Shown here: piece by piece, positions 1-11,249 of the stretch
How the letters are laid out: every line of letters starts with the position of its first letter
Position numbering within the stretch: the first letter of the stretch is position 1
Origin: Sphaeroforma arctica JP610
Lineage: Eukaryota > Opisthokonta > Ichthyosporea > Ichthyophonida
Direction: 5' to 3'
Length of the DNA stretch: 28,059 nt
NCBI RefSeq assembly: GCF_001186125.1
Contig: NW_014039804.1
Coordinates: 17,041-45,099 of the forward strand
Position numbers and translations under genes: made by a program
The notes under the pieces: model-generated
What the model saw: only the letters and a program-made list of their open reading frames with translations
Told to the model about the DNA's origin: nothing
The model's database searches: none

Positions 1-29
1 ATATATATATTTATATATTGGTGAGTGGG

Positions 30-85
<56 letters not shown>

Positions 86-540
86 CGTGCATGAGTATGA
101 GCATGAGCATGTGCATGCACATGTGTATGTGTGTGTGTGTGTGTGTATTTGTTTGTGTATATTTATGTGTATTATGTGTCGTGTTTGATAGTGTGAGTCT
201 GTGTGTCGATATGTGTGTGCATATCGATTTTGTGTGTGTGTGTTCGTGTGTGTGTGTATGTGTGTGTGTTCATATGTGTGTGTGTGTGTGTGTGTGTGCG
301 TGTGTGTGTGTGTGTGCGTGTGTACGTGCGAGTGCGTGCCTGCGTCCGTGTCTGTGTCCCGTGATTGTGTCCCTGCCTGTATCCGTCTCTGTGTTTGTAT
401 ATTATTATGTCTAAATCTGTGTCTGTTTCTGTGTCTGACCGTGTTTATGTTTCAATGTATGTGTCTGTGTCTGTGTCTTTGTATGTGCTTATTTGTGCAT
501 TTGTGCATTTGTGTGTCTGACTGTCTATGTATTTGTGCGA
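1..540. repeat. AT then GT/CT-rich microsatellite block
   Basis: The first 70 bases are mostly (AT)n. They are followed by long interrupted (GT)n and then a degenerate TGTCTGTG-type tract. The reading frames here translate to monotonous Val/Cys or Tyr/Ile strings, the signature of dinucleotide repeats and not of protein. No gene is supported. Confidence 0.95.
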
Positions 541-2478
541 GACTGTGAGGTGTACCAATTATTTATTTATTTTGTTTTAAAAAACAACATCGTTCACACA
601 CCCTTTTTTTTTTTGAAACAGGCATATTTGGCCTTTTTTGTAAAAACACACTTTAGAGTTTAGTAAAAAGTGTCTGTTAGTCCTCAGACTCCTCACTCAA
701 TCCAGATTCTAGCAGAGAGCCATGTGTTTTTCGTCCTTTTTTTTTAACAACAAATACTTCTTTTGACTTCTCTGATGGTTTTTATAATTTATGTGCAATT
801 TCTACTTTTTTTGTAAATTAATGTAAATATATTTATTAGTTTCCAGGTATTTTGATTGACAATATTTAATTCAGAAGGCGATGTATGTATGATATTTCTG
901 AATACCGTGTTTTGTAGGGTTTTTTTTTAGATATAACACTTTTTTGATTTTTTTAAAAACTGAGGGCTATGACTTTGTCCCGTGACTTCGCGTATTGTTG
1001 ATCTTGATTTTTAATTCATTTTATTCAAAATATGTTTGGTACATATCGTTCCTTCGCTCTGGAATGTTATTTTGGTATTTATTTGAGTCCACTCCTCAAC
1101 TCTATATCTTCAATTCTATTTTGATATTTAAAAAAAATAGCATGGCCCTCTCTTCTGTTTTCACTTTCTCTCGCTTTTCTGATTCTCAGTACATATGTAT
1201 TCTGTTTTCACTTTTCTCTCGGAAAATGTCGCTGGAAAAATAATGCACTGAGCAAGTCACTCACAAGTCATAGCCTCATACCTGGGTTGGCGTCCGACAA
1301 CGACGAACACCCCTGAAAAAATGTCGCCGCGACACGTAGAACATGTCGTTTGGTGTTGCGATAGTCGGGTCTGGGTCAACAGTAGCCTGTCGCCGACACC
1401 AGACGGCGACCGACATGCCTGACAAAATGTCGTGCCGACACGTCTGACATATCTTTTTGCTAAATTTTGGCGTCTTTTACTAACCCAGTCTCATACATAG
1501 TAAAAATTAGTAGAATTTTTAGTATAATCGCGTATTTTAAAAAAATAGATCACCCTCCAAGGACCAAGAGTTTATAACATGTATTTATTGTATTTTGAAG
1601 AAGAAAATGTCAAATGTGAGAGAAATGACCCCTACAGCTACTCTAGAGAGTAGCGACTATCGAGAGTATTTAGAGGACCCTACATATTTTCACTTGACGG
1701 ACAATGGAAGTTCTGGAACACGAATCATTGATCCGATTTCGGATTTGGGTTCAATATATTTTTATACAAAACAATTTGTGGATGACGAATTGACGATAGA
1801 AATTTATTTATTTTAAAAACAATAGCCTGCCACTGACAACCAAAAAGCACAATACAATTACATCTCACAAACTCAGAGTCGTTAGTACTCAGGAGTCGCG
1901 ACTCGCGAGTCAGCCTGTGCCCTGTCGCCTATCTAATATCGGTTTTGGGATTTGGGCTGCTCTCGCCTCTCGGACTCTCGCGAACTCTCGCCCTCGGGCC
2001 TTGACTCCTCTAAGTCCTCTCTGTTAGACTCTCTGACACTCGGTCTCAATACGTGTTGCCTATACGCGATAAACTTTAAACGTAAACGCAAAAGGTTTTG
2101 TTTTCTAAGCGTTTTTATAAAGTATATCGAGGGCAAACCCATCTTGAAAATTTTACAAATTTGCACCTGGGCAATTGACCTTTTTTAATAAAAGGGCGAT
2201 TTGAAATTATTCACAACTGACACAAAGTGAAAAATAGGACAATTCATGACAGTTAGGCCGCCTAAAAAATGTACCTATTTGTAAACCCATAGGACTATAT
2301 TTAGAATGAATTGAGGTTAGCCTCGCAGTCTCACAAAAATGAAAATCTAATATATATTTACCCCAGAGTAGAGAAAATTATTTATATGTAAAATCGTCAT
2401 AAAGTACAAATTGTTCTGAAAAAATAACCAACAAAAGAAACCTTTTTAGGAATAGTTTTTAGGGTTAAAATATTTTAT
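541..2478. other. AT-rich intergenic DNA, no gene recognised
   Basis: This stretch is AT-rich with many homopolymer runs. It includes two related GC-richer segments (about 1314-1340 and 1420-1450) sharing an AAAATGTCG...CGACACGT core, and a GACTCGCGAGTC perfect palindrome near 1900. A frame at 1595-1816 of about 70 codons has a fairly protein-like composition. It lacks a convincing start, splice context or recognisable domain, so I do not call it a gene. Confidence 0.5.
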
Positions 2479-2660
2479 TAGTCATAAGGTGGTTTTAGTC
2501 CTAAAACTTAGGCATAAGGTGCTTTTTAAGTAAAAAAAATGGGCATAAGGTAGTTTTAGTCATAAAATTTAGGGATAAGGCATTTTAGGCGCAAGTTTTA
2601 GGCATATGGGGTTTTAGTCCCGTTTTAGGCATAGGAGGGTTGTCAGGGGTTTTAGTCATA
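2479..2660 (+). repeat. Degenerate tandem repeat, core GGCATAAGGTnnTTTTAGTC
   Basis: The core recurs irregularly about every 35-45 bases, for example near 2482, 2511, 2544 and 2573, with decayed copies (GGCATATGG, GGCATAGG) up to about 2660. Units vary in length and are separated by TAAAA-rich DNA. This is an old, diverged tandem array with no coding potential. Confidence 0.65.
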
Positions 2661-2711
2661 TGTCGTGTTATATTTTATTTGTTTTTAAAAAAATCATGGC
2701 GATAATTTTTA

Positions 2712-2801
2712 GGAATGTCTTTATACGGCACTGGTAACAATAAAATTATTAAGCAATTCAGGCTTAGTTTCCTACCAGTCTCATACTTATCGAGTTTAAT
2801 T
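2712..2801 (+). repeat. Left arm of an imperfect inverted repeat
   Basis: This arm contains TCTTTATACGGCACTGGT, TTTCCTACCAGTCTCATACT and CGAGTTTA. All three reappear in the same order on the opposite strand at about 3173-3267. The arms are about 90 bp long with scattered substitutions and small indels, and are separated by about 370 bp. Confidence 0.8.
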
Positions 2802-3172
2802 TGCTTAAATATAGGTGTATTAATGTAATTAACGTGATTTTAAGACCGCACTTGTGAGATGTGTTTGTTTTCTGCCGGTTTGTTTGTTATCTGCCGGTTG
2901 AAAGCGCTCGACTTAAATGTTAGATATTGTAGCGCGGATTCAACCCATTTGTTGAGGTCCTTGTCGGTCCTAAGGGCTTGACATATGTTAGCAGTTGGGC
3001 ACATGTATATAGGCGTTCTCTGTCTTAGCTATTGCTTCGGAATCGTCCATGGTTTTACAGTTGACACTATTCGTGTCAAACATACGTCGACCTCTCCTCT
3101 GAGGCCGACAAAGAACTAATACAACAAGTGCAATAAATGAGCTAAAATCTGGCATATTACATCTTAAAAGCA

Positions 3173-3267
3173 AAGTAAACTCGAAAAAGTGGAAGTATGA
3201 GACTGGTAGGAAACTGGGCCTGAGGTGGTTAAGAATTTTATTGTCACCAGTGCCGTATAAAGACTTT
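3173..3267 (-). repeat. Right arm of the imperfect inverted repeat
   Basis: On the minus strand this repeats the 2712-2801 arm with a few mismatches and a short insertion near its inner end. The 2802-3172 interval holds a short direct repeat (TCTGCCGGTT twice, about 2872 and 2890) and no recognisable coding domain. Together the arms look like a foldback or MITE-like relic. Clear target-site duplications are not evident. Confidence 0.8.
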
Positions 3268-4506
3268 CTATATTTTAGACTTTTTAAAGAAAAACGAGTG
3301 TTCCAAAACTTTACAGTTGTACTCACTTGTACATATTTGTTTTTTGTTTTTCTAAAAAAAGAACATCAAATAGTTGTGAGTTTGTGACTGGTGAGTGGTG
3401 AGTTGGTGACTTGTGAACTCGTGAACACTTGTCGTGGGTGTGAAGTTGTGAACTGTGAACTGTGAAGTACTTTTTTTTTTAAATATATTTACTGAAGCTG
3501 TGTTAGCAAGACTGTAGAGTCCTCAGTTTTCACTTCTCACTGTTCTGAGAGTCACGAGACTGAGACAGTATATTTTTCAATTTTGTATTATTTTGTTGGG
3601 GGGGATTTTTTAAACAAACAAAACCAACTACAAATATTTAAGCTTTGTTTTCTATAAAAACTTTTTTTTGAGAAATCTTGATGCCACCCCCTGACCAGCC
3701 CACCAGCCGTCCAGCCCACAATATAGGTCTTGGCTTGTTGACTTGTGTTGCCTTCATCATGTTCGTGAAGTGTGAAAATCGAAGAGTAGAAAGCTATTTT
3801 GTATTCAATGGTAAAGTATTTTTGCATTTTTGATTTGTTTTTTGTTTTTTGGCACAAAATAGTTGTGACTGGTGACTCTGGTGAGGCTGAGTGCCTGAGT
3901 GGCTGAGTCTGCTGACGTTAAAAGCTATATAGGAATTCTTATTAGTGCAGAGTGCAGAGTCGCAGACTGCAGACTCTCGTAGAGAGAATGCAATCCTTCA
4001 AGAGGTCGCAAAGCCGCAATGCTGCATACCACAGGCTGGGCCGGCAGAATTTACTAATAAATTCTATTGAGTATTGTTTTACGCGCCCTGGCCCTGCCCC
4101 TTTGACCCTTTCAGACGAACAAACGCGTGATTTCTAGATTTTGGTATATCGACTCCACCAATTTTGAATTTGCTGTGCCATCATCTAGTAGAGAGGGCGA
4201 CGAAAGGCGAAAATGGATAAGTAATGTACAAATATAAAAATACCTTTTGAGATATAGGTGTAGTCTGCAGTTCTGCACTATACAGTCTACACTGTCTGCA
4301 GTGTGCAACTTGTTTTGTAAAGCACGGCAACGAAAGTTCAACTATAGTTTTAAACAAAAATGAAGAAGAAAATCACTTGATATCAAATCTATAAAGCTGC
4401 TCAACTTATGCACAAAGTATTCATAGAAATGGGTATTGCCCAATTTATTTTCAATAACAATTAACTTTAATAATTGCACTGTACGTGTGAAATACACTTG
4501 TAGACA
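3268..4506. other. Intergenic DNA with simple GTGA/GCAGA repeats
   Basis: There is a degenerate GTGAnTGTGA tract at about 3370-3470, another at 3862-3915, and GTGCAGAGT/CTGCAGACT motifs at about 3944-3982 and 4261-4307. No domain-bearing frame is visible. The region just upstream of 4507 is AT-rich and would hold the promoter of the gene that follows. I see no specific TATA or initiator element that I can defend. Confidence 0.5.
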
Positions 4507-7500
4507 ATGAAATTAGCCGCTTTGACATGGGTCCTTGCAATGACCATCGATATTGTATCCGCAGTTCCGTGTGCAACCGTAGGTAAGAATGATTTGAACA
4601 GAGAGTAGTTGAAAACAGTACAAGATACACTTAGTTCACACCTTAGCCCGCTCACCAGGTACGGCTTGCATTAATTTCATGATTTGCTCACGTGTAAATT
4701 CCAATTTCGTGCAGGGAATGTAATTGATGGTGTTAAGTGCATATGTCAAGCTGATTACGTTGACGATCCTGATAATGCGGGGGAATGTGTGGAGATAAGC
4801 ACCATCGAGGAGACCTGCATTTCTACCGATGCCGCCTCACTAGGTAAGAAATTTCGATTTAAGTATAATATTGCAAAATTTGTATAGAAGTGGCAGGCTC
4901 GGATTTTATTGATCTCGATCAGCTTGCGTTTGAGTTGCCCAAAACTAAAATGCTGTCAATTTATTCGTGATTAATTGGGATAAATAGGAATGGTGGATTC
5001 AGTTTCGTTGGACGTCATGGAGATGAGTGATGCAAACGATCACTATATAGACTTCGTGTTTTCTCAAGATCCCATTAAGGGACGTAAGCTCACTTGGTTG
5101 AGTCTCGGCAGGTGCAATGTATCGACAGATAACACAGAGCTGAGTGCCGGTGTATTAGAAGTCAAGAATTTGCCGTACAGCGTAGATATCCCTTGCAAAA
5201 GTCGGTTTATGTATACCGTCGAATTTCAGGAATGCTTTAACGATGGTGGTATAACTCGTACAGCGACCGAAGACGGTAGCTATTGGTTGTACACGGGGTC
5301 ATTTACCTACGGATTTGAGAGTCCAATCGGAGGCTTTGAGTATGATACACGCTCAGCAAACTTCGATAAGGCATTTGCATTCCAGATTCCCCGTCAGGTG
5401 GAGGTAACACTCGACAACTTTGATTCTCGTGTGTTCGCTCACGACTACTATGTTTCACCTGTGATAACGGTAGAAAACGTGGTGTATGGTGAAGGTGCAC
5501 AAGGTACCTCGACGATTACACTAAAATCAGTCATCAAGGCCCCTTTCACCATTTCAATGACGCCAGAACACACTCCCACCGGCAAGCTGGACAGTGCGCT
5601 TAACACTCGAAATGTGCCTTCCGTGATGACCGTAGATGTGGAGTGCACAGGGAACAGATGGGGTGATGCAGATTGTACTCAGATATTGACATTCACAGTT
5701 TCCCACAATGGGCACTGCACTCTCGACGGTTTGTATCTCTTTGAAGATGTTCCTATTCGTTGCCAGGAGGGCCAGGAAGCAAACTGCCCCTCCTCATTCA
5801 TCACGAATTGGGCCATCACATTGGATTCACCTGTACTGTGTACTAGTAAGGCAGTTGCAGAAACTTTAAAGGGTGAGGCAGTGTCTTTTCAAATGGGATT
5901 CTTCTCGCAGAATGTGGCAGGTGATGGGATGGATGCTGGAGCCATAGTGGATGTCACTCCCTCTGTGGTGTTTTCGCCGAATGAGATTATTTTACTTGAG
6001 TTCGGAATGACATCCGCCGGCGGGTGGCAAATGTCAGGTCTGAAATCGGTATGTCACGTTCTCATTTCCCATAGAATATCCTGTGACATGCTTGAACAAT
6101 TTATCACTTTAATGTATTTTCGTGCCAAGCACCTCAGCGCAAGTCTAACGCTACTATTGAAAATGTTATCCCCACAGCTGACGAGGAGGATAAAGGAATG
6201 CAGCAGGCCTCGCTTGGTGGTAACGAACGCTTTGAAAAACTGGACTCTGGTCGAAACCAAGACAAAGTTCAGAGGGTTCTTGGAGCTTAATGACGACGTC
6301 ACTTGTAGCAAACCAGATGTGACCGTCACCCTCATTTTCCAGTTCGGGTTCAAAAAGCTGGTCCGTAGGAGACGTGCGAACGGAGGATGGGAAGAGCAAA
6401 TCATTGAGGTTGATGTCGATGTACCAGCCCATGCCAGACCAGATTCAGATGCGATGAAGCGACTTTTGAGGCAGCTACTGAAAGCAGAGGACGACTGGGT
6501 GAATGATATCTTTCCAAATAGAAGAGCGGGTCTCTGGGATGACTATCACAGCGGAAATATCAATTACGCGGCGGTATACGAAGAGTTTGTCGACCCCAGG
6601 AAAGAAATTGCGAATATGTGCGCAGATCCTGAGTTGCTACCGGGCAGAGTATCGAGTATTGGAGTACGTGCAATACACAGAGGTAGAAGAGACGGCGAGG
6701 AGGGAGGTGGTGGTTCTATGCCTCTAGATGTTGGAAATGGGACTGAAACTCCCGAAGGAGGAATGGCATTGCCAGTACCTGTAGTAGGGGAGATAGCCAT
6801 CACAGGTTTCCAAAAGGGACTGACAAATCTTGGAATCTCGACCATCACCTTCAAAAGCGTTCTTCAAGGCCCGTACTACATAAACACTACACTCGATTGG
6901 GTTGGTGAACTCTTTGATCACTGGGATGAAGGTGTGACGGGATACCAGCCAAACGTAGAGGCCGCGGTAATTACCCCAACAACCTGTTCTGGCAACACAA
7001 CGTGCGTGCAAACTTGGACCGTTGATCTGTCCCATGAGCAAACTTGCCAACTTCAGGGTAGATATAAGTACTTGGATATGGCCACTGCCTGTCAAGATTC
7101 CATGCCAGTGGGCACTGACTGCACGTTGCTTAATTTTTTCTCGTTCGAGTTCAATATTACGGACATTAACGTGTGTGATCAGTACGAAACCTTCATCGAT
7201 GGCGTGTACGTTATGTCGGTCACAGCTGACCGAGACGCAGTCGTGTACGGCGATACGATAGGATTGACTATAGCACTCACAGAGGATCAAGGAGGTCTTG
7301 GAGCTGTAGTCGATTCTATAACCCTCCAAGGTAAGTATTTCCTTTCTATCAATCACATTAATGTAATTGCTTCTGTTGCGATTGTGTTTCTTGTACACTG
7401 AACTTCTGCTCGAAAATGATATCAACAACGCTCATTTGTACATTTCCATCCCTATTTCCCTTTTCGCAGCTGTCACAAGTACTGTAGCAGGCTGTCAGGC

Positions 7501-7867
7501 AGATGTGAATGTGCTCGCTAATGCTGGCATCTCCCACTTTCCTGGCGAACTGACAGCAGCCGTGGGTCTCTTGTTTGACAATTTGGTGGCGTGCGAGGAT
7601 CCCGGTCTAGGAGAATCCAATGAGGCATCAATCGTCTTTACAATCGATGTTGATTATAGCTTCAACAGTGCCAGGAGGAGGCGAAGAACAACCACTGGAA
7701 CTGGGGAGATAAAGCAGGATTTCAAAGTGGAGGGCGTGGCCAGCGCCAACACCGCCGATGAAACTGAGGAGTCCGATGATGGTAGTGGTGCATGCGCGAG
7801 TAATTCGAGATATGGGGTTATCATGATTACATCTCTTGCCACGTTGATGGCAACGTGGTTTTTATAG
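4507..7867 (+). CDS. Secreted, putatively GPI-anchored two-module surface protein (5 exons, 938 aa)
   Basis: Exons are 4507-4582, 4715-4843, 4988-6048, 6178-7330 and 7470-7867. All introns are GT-AG (132, 144, 129 and 139 nt), phases agree at every junction, and the total is 939 codons with stop. Residues 1-19 form a signal peptide (charged start, hydrophobic core, SA|VP cleavage site). Residues 27-68 are a small Cys-containing segment. Residues about 225-490 and 622-880 are two related modules: both contain STIT[L/F]KSV, a later SHnnnC motif and similar Cys spacing, and each ends in an Arg run (R485-488 and R875-879) suited to furin-like cleavage. Several Asn-X-Thr/Ser sequons are present. 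The C-terminus is small residues (SGACAS) followed by a hydrophobic tail ending the protein, the pattern of a GPI-attachment signal. I recognise no named family. An extracellular domain followed by a dibasic/furin site and a C-terminal membrane signal also occurs in ZP-domain proteins, but I cannot show ZP homology. The surface role is inferred from the signals. Confidence 0.85.
6049..6177 (+). other. Intron 3 of the two-module gene, open in frame
   Basis: The donor is TCG|GTATGTC and the acceptor TTATCCCCACAG|CTG. At 129 nt it is a multiple of three and has no in-frame stop, so unspliced RNA would add 43 residues. The splice sites are good, and the encoded stretch interrupts a module that has no matching segment in the second module, so I treat it as an intron. 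Confidence 0.75.
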
Positions 7868-7986
7868 GTAGAGTTTCCAAATATAATTAGTGTAAACAGT
7901 TTTACAAGTGTTGTAGATCCCTGAATATCAGTCTGTACCGGCTGTAGCCGGTGTCCAAATAGCAAGTATCTTGAACTGTATATATC

Positions 7987-7992
7987 AATAAA
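7987..7992 (+). promoter_or_regulatory. Polyadenylation signal AATAAA
   Basis: A canonical AATAAA lies 120 bases after the TAG stop of the two-module gene, in AT-rich DNA. No closer canonical hexamer is evident. Confidence 0.6.
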
Positions 7993-8679
7993 ATCACATA
8001 TAAGAGTTAGGGAAGGAATTTGAATTCATGAAAAATATCGCACTGTGCTAGAGACAGAGTTGAGCACAAAAGCAAGGTTATAGATCATCTTTTCCCCATA
8101 AAGGACAAAAGTAGCTACCCATAACCACACCTTTTAGATATCTCTTATCAGCAATACTGCGCCACTGTTTCGGAACTCGGAAGACCCCTATCTCGAGAGT
8201 GGTTGGGCTCGGATGCCACCTCCGCAACGAATAGGGATTAAAGATCATTCGTATCAACAAGAGTGGCCTACTTACCTACGAACTGATAGATAGCCGCTTT
8301 TGTAAGATGTATCTTTTTGCGAAGTGCTCTTCACTACAGGTTGACTTCAAAATGATAAAATGGGAAATAACAATTTTTTCATAATTCTTCTAAGAATCAT
8401 GGATAGTCTTTTGTAACCCAAGTACCTGGAAAACATATTGCTGAACAGATCGGGGCCGATGTCAACCAAGAAGCGTCAGAAGCGTAAGTATTCAACGTAA
8501 CTAACACCCTTCCGCCATTTCACAGATTATGTTGACGACAAAATATATATATAACTTTTTACAAACATACTGAGAGTGCTTTACAATTCACACAACATGG
8601 CATGGGAACGTTTAAATAAAATAGTTTGCAATTCCTGTTTCGATCGACATACATATTTACATTGTTGTCGCGTACATAA
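7993..8679. other. Intergenic region between convergent genes
   Basis: It lies between the polyadenylation signals of the two convergent genes. I see no domain, no repeat copy found elsewhere in the window and no structured RNA. A 60-codon minus-strand frame (8078-8260) has no recognisable content. Confidence 0.5.
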
Positions 8680-8685
8680 TTTATT
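8680..8685 (-). promoter_or_regulatory. Polyadenylation signal AATAAA for the minus-strand gene
   Basis: On the minus strand AATAAA begins 22 bases after the stop codon at 8709-8707. Its position supports the short final exon proposed for that gene. Confidence 0.6.
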
Positions 8686-8706
8686 ACTACCAAAAGAAAC
8701 GAGCAT

Positions 8707-10842
8707 CTATTTAGCAAGCCCTAGAAAGGCAGCGATACTGACGTTCATGGCCACCAGTGCAGCCACTGGTGTGAAAGAGTCCCCAACATCGCTGTATATA
8801 GTATAGGAAGGAAAACGAGGAGGAGGGAGAAGTTGATTGAATGTTAAGTTCATTGTTCAAGACATCAATACTGAGAACCATATAGTATGGCGTCTGTGCG
8901 TGCAGGTGCAGGCACTTAATATGCGGCTGACAGGCCTAAGAAATTGAGAGATCGACCTGGTGATTCAAGGGCAACAAGAAGCAGCAGGTCCGGTCCAAGC
9001 GGATAAAACATCCCAACATATTCAAGGTTACAGGATGGGTCCCGAGGGTGGTAGCCCGGAACATGTAATAAGAAATCGGACTAAGGTACACTGAAGGCAT
9101 CACACACAAGGCACGATCTACACGCGTGATGAGCAGCTACAAGACACATGACTATGACAAACCTAACTGCCTCTAGAAAGTGGTAGAGAAGCACTCCAGA
9201 CAGAAAACCGACTCCACTTACGCTGCAATAGGATTCGGAACACTCGAAGGGGGTGGCATGGGGGTAGAATTCTTTTTAGTAACAGTTATGTCGTCACGCA
9301 CAGGCGCCTTATCGACGGGCCCGGTGACTGAGGGCGGGGGCTTGATATTCGATGTTGCATAGTCGTGGATAAGGTTCTTTGTGTCCTCTTTCAGCTCGTG
9401 TAGCTTCTCATCCACATCATGGACAATCTTGGGAATCGTCTCCTTCGCCACCTCGGCGAGGTCATGTGCGATACCATCCACTTGATGCAGTGCTTCCTTT
9501 CCCTTCTGTATAGCTTCCTGGGCCTGTGGGGATAATAATAAAATTATCGATGTGCACAATAATGCGCGAGTTGGAGCTTGAGCAAATCTCCCACCCTAGA
9601 GTCATCTGAACTAAAGAAGCAGCTGTTTACCGATTGCGCAGGAACCATCCGATACGAGGTGCGAACAGCAAGCCTTCGGAAATAAACTGGATATGAGAGA
9701 AGAACGTTCCAAAAAAAAGTACCTTATCCTCGACTCCATGCTTGATTTCCCCGGTTTCTTGCTTTGTTTTGCTCCATGCATTCTGGGCCTCTAGCTTCGC
9801 CTCGTGACCGGCCGCTTTCAATTTGTCTTCGGCGCTCTCCGCTTTGTCTTCAGCGGTATTTTGCAAGTTATCGAGCTTATTGATCACTGACAGAATTCGG
9901 AAGGAATATGAAACGGTTAGCTTTATACACCTATATTGACTATACAGCGGTTCAACGAACATAGCAGTAAGAATCACTATGTTGAGAAAAGCCACATGAT
10001 ATATTAGTTATCAGTTACAAGACAATGTATCAGTGGTACCGTCGGATGGATCCTGACCTTTCCAGAGTAAAACGGATGCTCAAACCGCGCATTTAATCGC
10101 AAACTTCACCGTATAAAAAACAGAACAATATCTTTTCAAAAGGTAGTACCCATTCACTTTATCTACCCTGTGAACTATATCACGACAAACAATACCACTA
10201 GAGACCGCTAGGCACGTGATACTTTACAGCAATATTGAGTGCCCTGTCCGATTCTCGCTCACAATATAGCAGAATGTCACAGAGACACTGTTCAATTCAA
10301 ATTATTCAATGTACTGACAAGAATAAGAAGCTATGCGTAACAAGAAGGCTTGTGAAGCAGGAAGAGAGAAAATTGCAAGTGTTCTAGAGTGTGTGCCTTG
10401 TTGGATTCGATTGTGCCAGGTAAATATTCTTCTCGATAAAGGTACAATTTATCATATAAAGCGCCACAATTGTACTAAAACAATATATTATATTATAACT
10501 CATATTAGATTGGAAGTCCAGAAGCATACACACGTACCAGGATAATACATGCATTGTTTGCTATTGCCGCTACCTCCAAGAAAGCAAGCACACTTACAAA
10601 CAATATTCAGATTACATGTACATCAGAAAGCTCGCACGCGATAGGGAAGATACGCGAATTGGCCAGAATTAGACAGAAGTAGTAGCAGTGAAGAATACTA
10701 TAAAGAGCGTTAAATAGATGACAGTGTATCGACATATACCTCTAGCCCTGTCCTCCTGATCCATATTGTAGTATACTGCCAAAGACGCTGCGGCAACGAC
10801 AAGTCCCACTCCAAACCCTTTAGCTGCTTTCTTAAACGCCAT
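8707..10842 (-). CDS. LEA/YtxH-like amphipathic helical protein with N- and C-terminal membrane segments (4 exons, 217 aa)
   Basis: Minus-strand exons are 10842-10740, 9886-9723, 9523-9222 and 8791-8707. All introns are GT-AG with matching phases, 654 nt in total. Residues 9-25 are a Gly/Ala/Val-rich hydrophobic segment just after a Lys-rich start. Residues about 35-150 are Ala/Lys/Glu/Asp-rich with 11-residue-like periodicity (repeated AEDK, KAAGHEAK, QKGKEAL) and are expected to form an amphipathic helix, as in group 3 LEA proteins or YtxH-type membrane proteins. Residues 155-190 are Pro/Ser/Thr-rich. Residues about 198-216 are a second hydrophobic segment ending in Lys. The last exon follows a pyrimidine-rich tract and an ATATACAG acceptor, and the exon 3 donor is a strong GTAAGT. 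If that intron is unspliced the frame stops at once (GCG TAA), giving 190 residues without the C-terminal segment. Membrane anchoring is predicted. A stress-protective or organelle-membrane role is only a family analogy. Confidence 0.8.
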
Positions 10843-11249
10843 TTTAATCCTTTATTGGAGATATTATGTTGCAATTACTTATTTATGTGAGTTGGACTAC
10901 TGTAATAATGGTAACTATGACTCAGAACAAAGAACCTATATAGCGAACAATTGTCAAGATACATTCAATCACTAATACATATGGTTTTCATTTGTATACA
11001 TTATCTGATTATCATATGTTTTTAATATTTCTCAATTTTTTATATGGTTTCCATTTTTGTTGGTATGTAGAAAGTACCATCTTGTTAACCAACCAGATCG
11101 TTCGAAGCGAAAGCACTTTACAATTTTCACAAAGGGCCGCTGGCCTGGCCTGGGCGCCTGAGGCCCTGGGGCCTGGGACTGTTGGGACCACTTTTTTTCG
11201 TCACACGGTTTGGACCTAATATTCATAACCCATAGCGGCATATCCTCTT
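10843..11249. other. Upstream region of the minus-strand gene; no gene seen
   Basis: This AT-rich DNA should include the promoter of the minus-strand gene. A GC-richer patch with repeated CTGG/GGCC motifs at about 11138-11180 is the only local oddity. No coding domain is visible on either strand. Confidence 0.4.

Noticed and set aside
25-548. Two overlapping plus-strand open frames of 115-129 codons
   Set aside because: They are translations of AT and GT microsatellite: Val/Cys/Tyr/Ile strings with no protein-like complexity.
995-1243. 82-codon plus-strand frame
   Set aside because: Phe/Ser/Leu/Ile-rich translation of AT-rich DNA, with no motif or splice evidence.
6724-7428. A 234-codon minus-strand open frame
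   Set aside because: It lies antisense to exon 4 of the two-module gene, whose frame, splice phases and repeat structure are convincing. It has no motif of its own.
9218-9220. TAA as the true stop of the minus-strand helical protein
   Set aside because: The codon lies inside a GTAAGT donor, and a downstream exon at 8791-8707 fits in phase with its own acceptor, stop and polyadenylation signal. It is kept only as the possible retained-intron stop.
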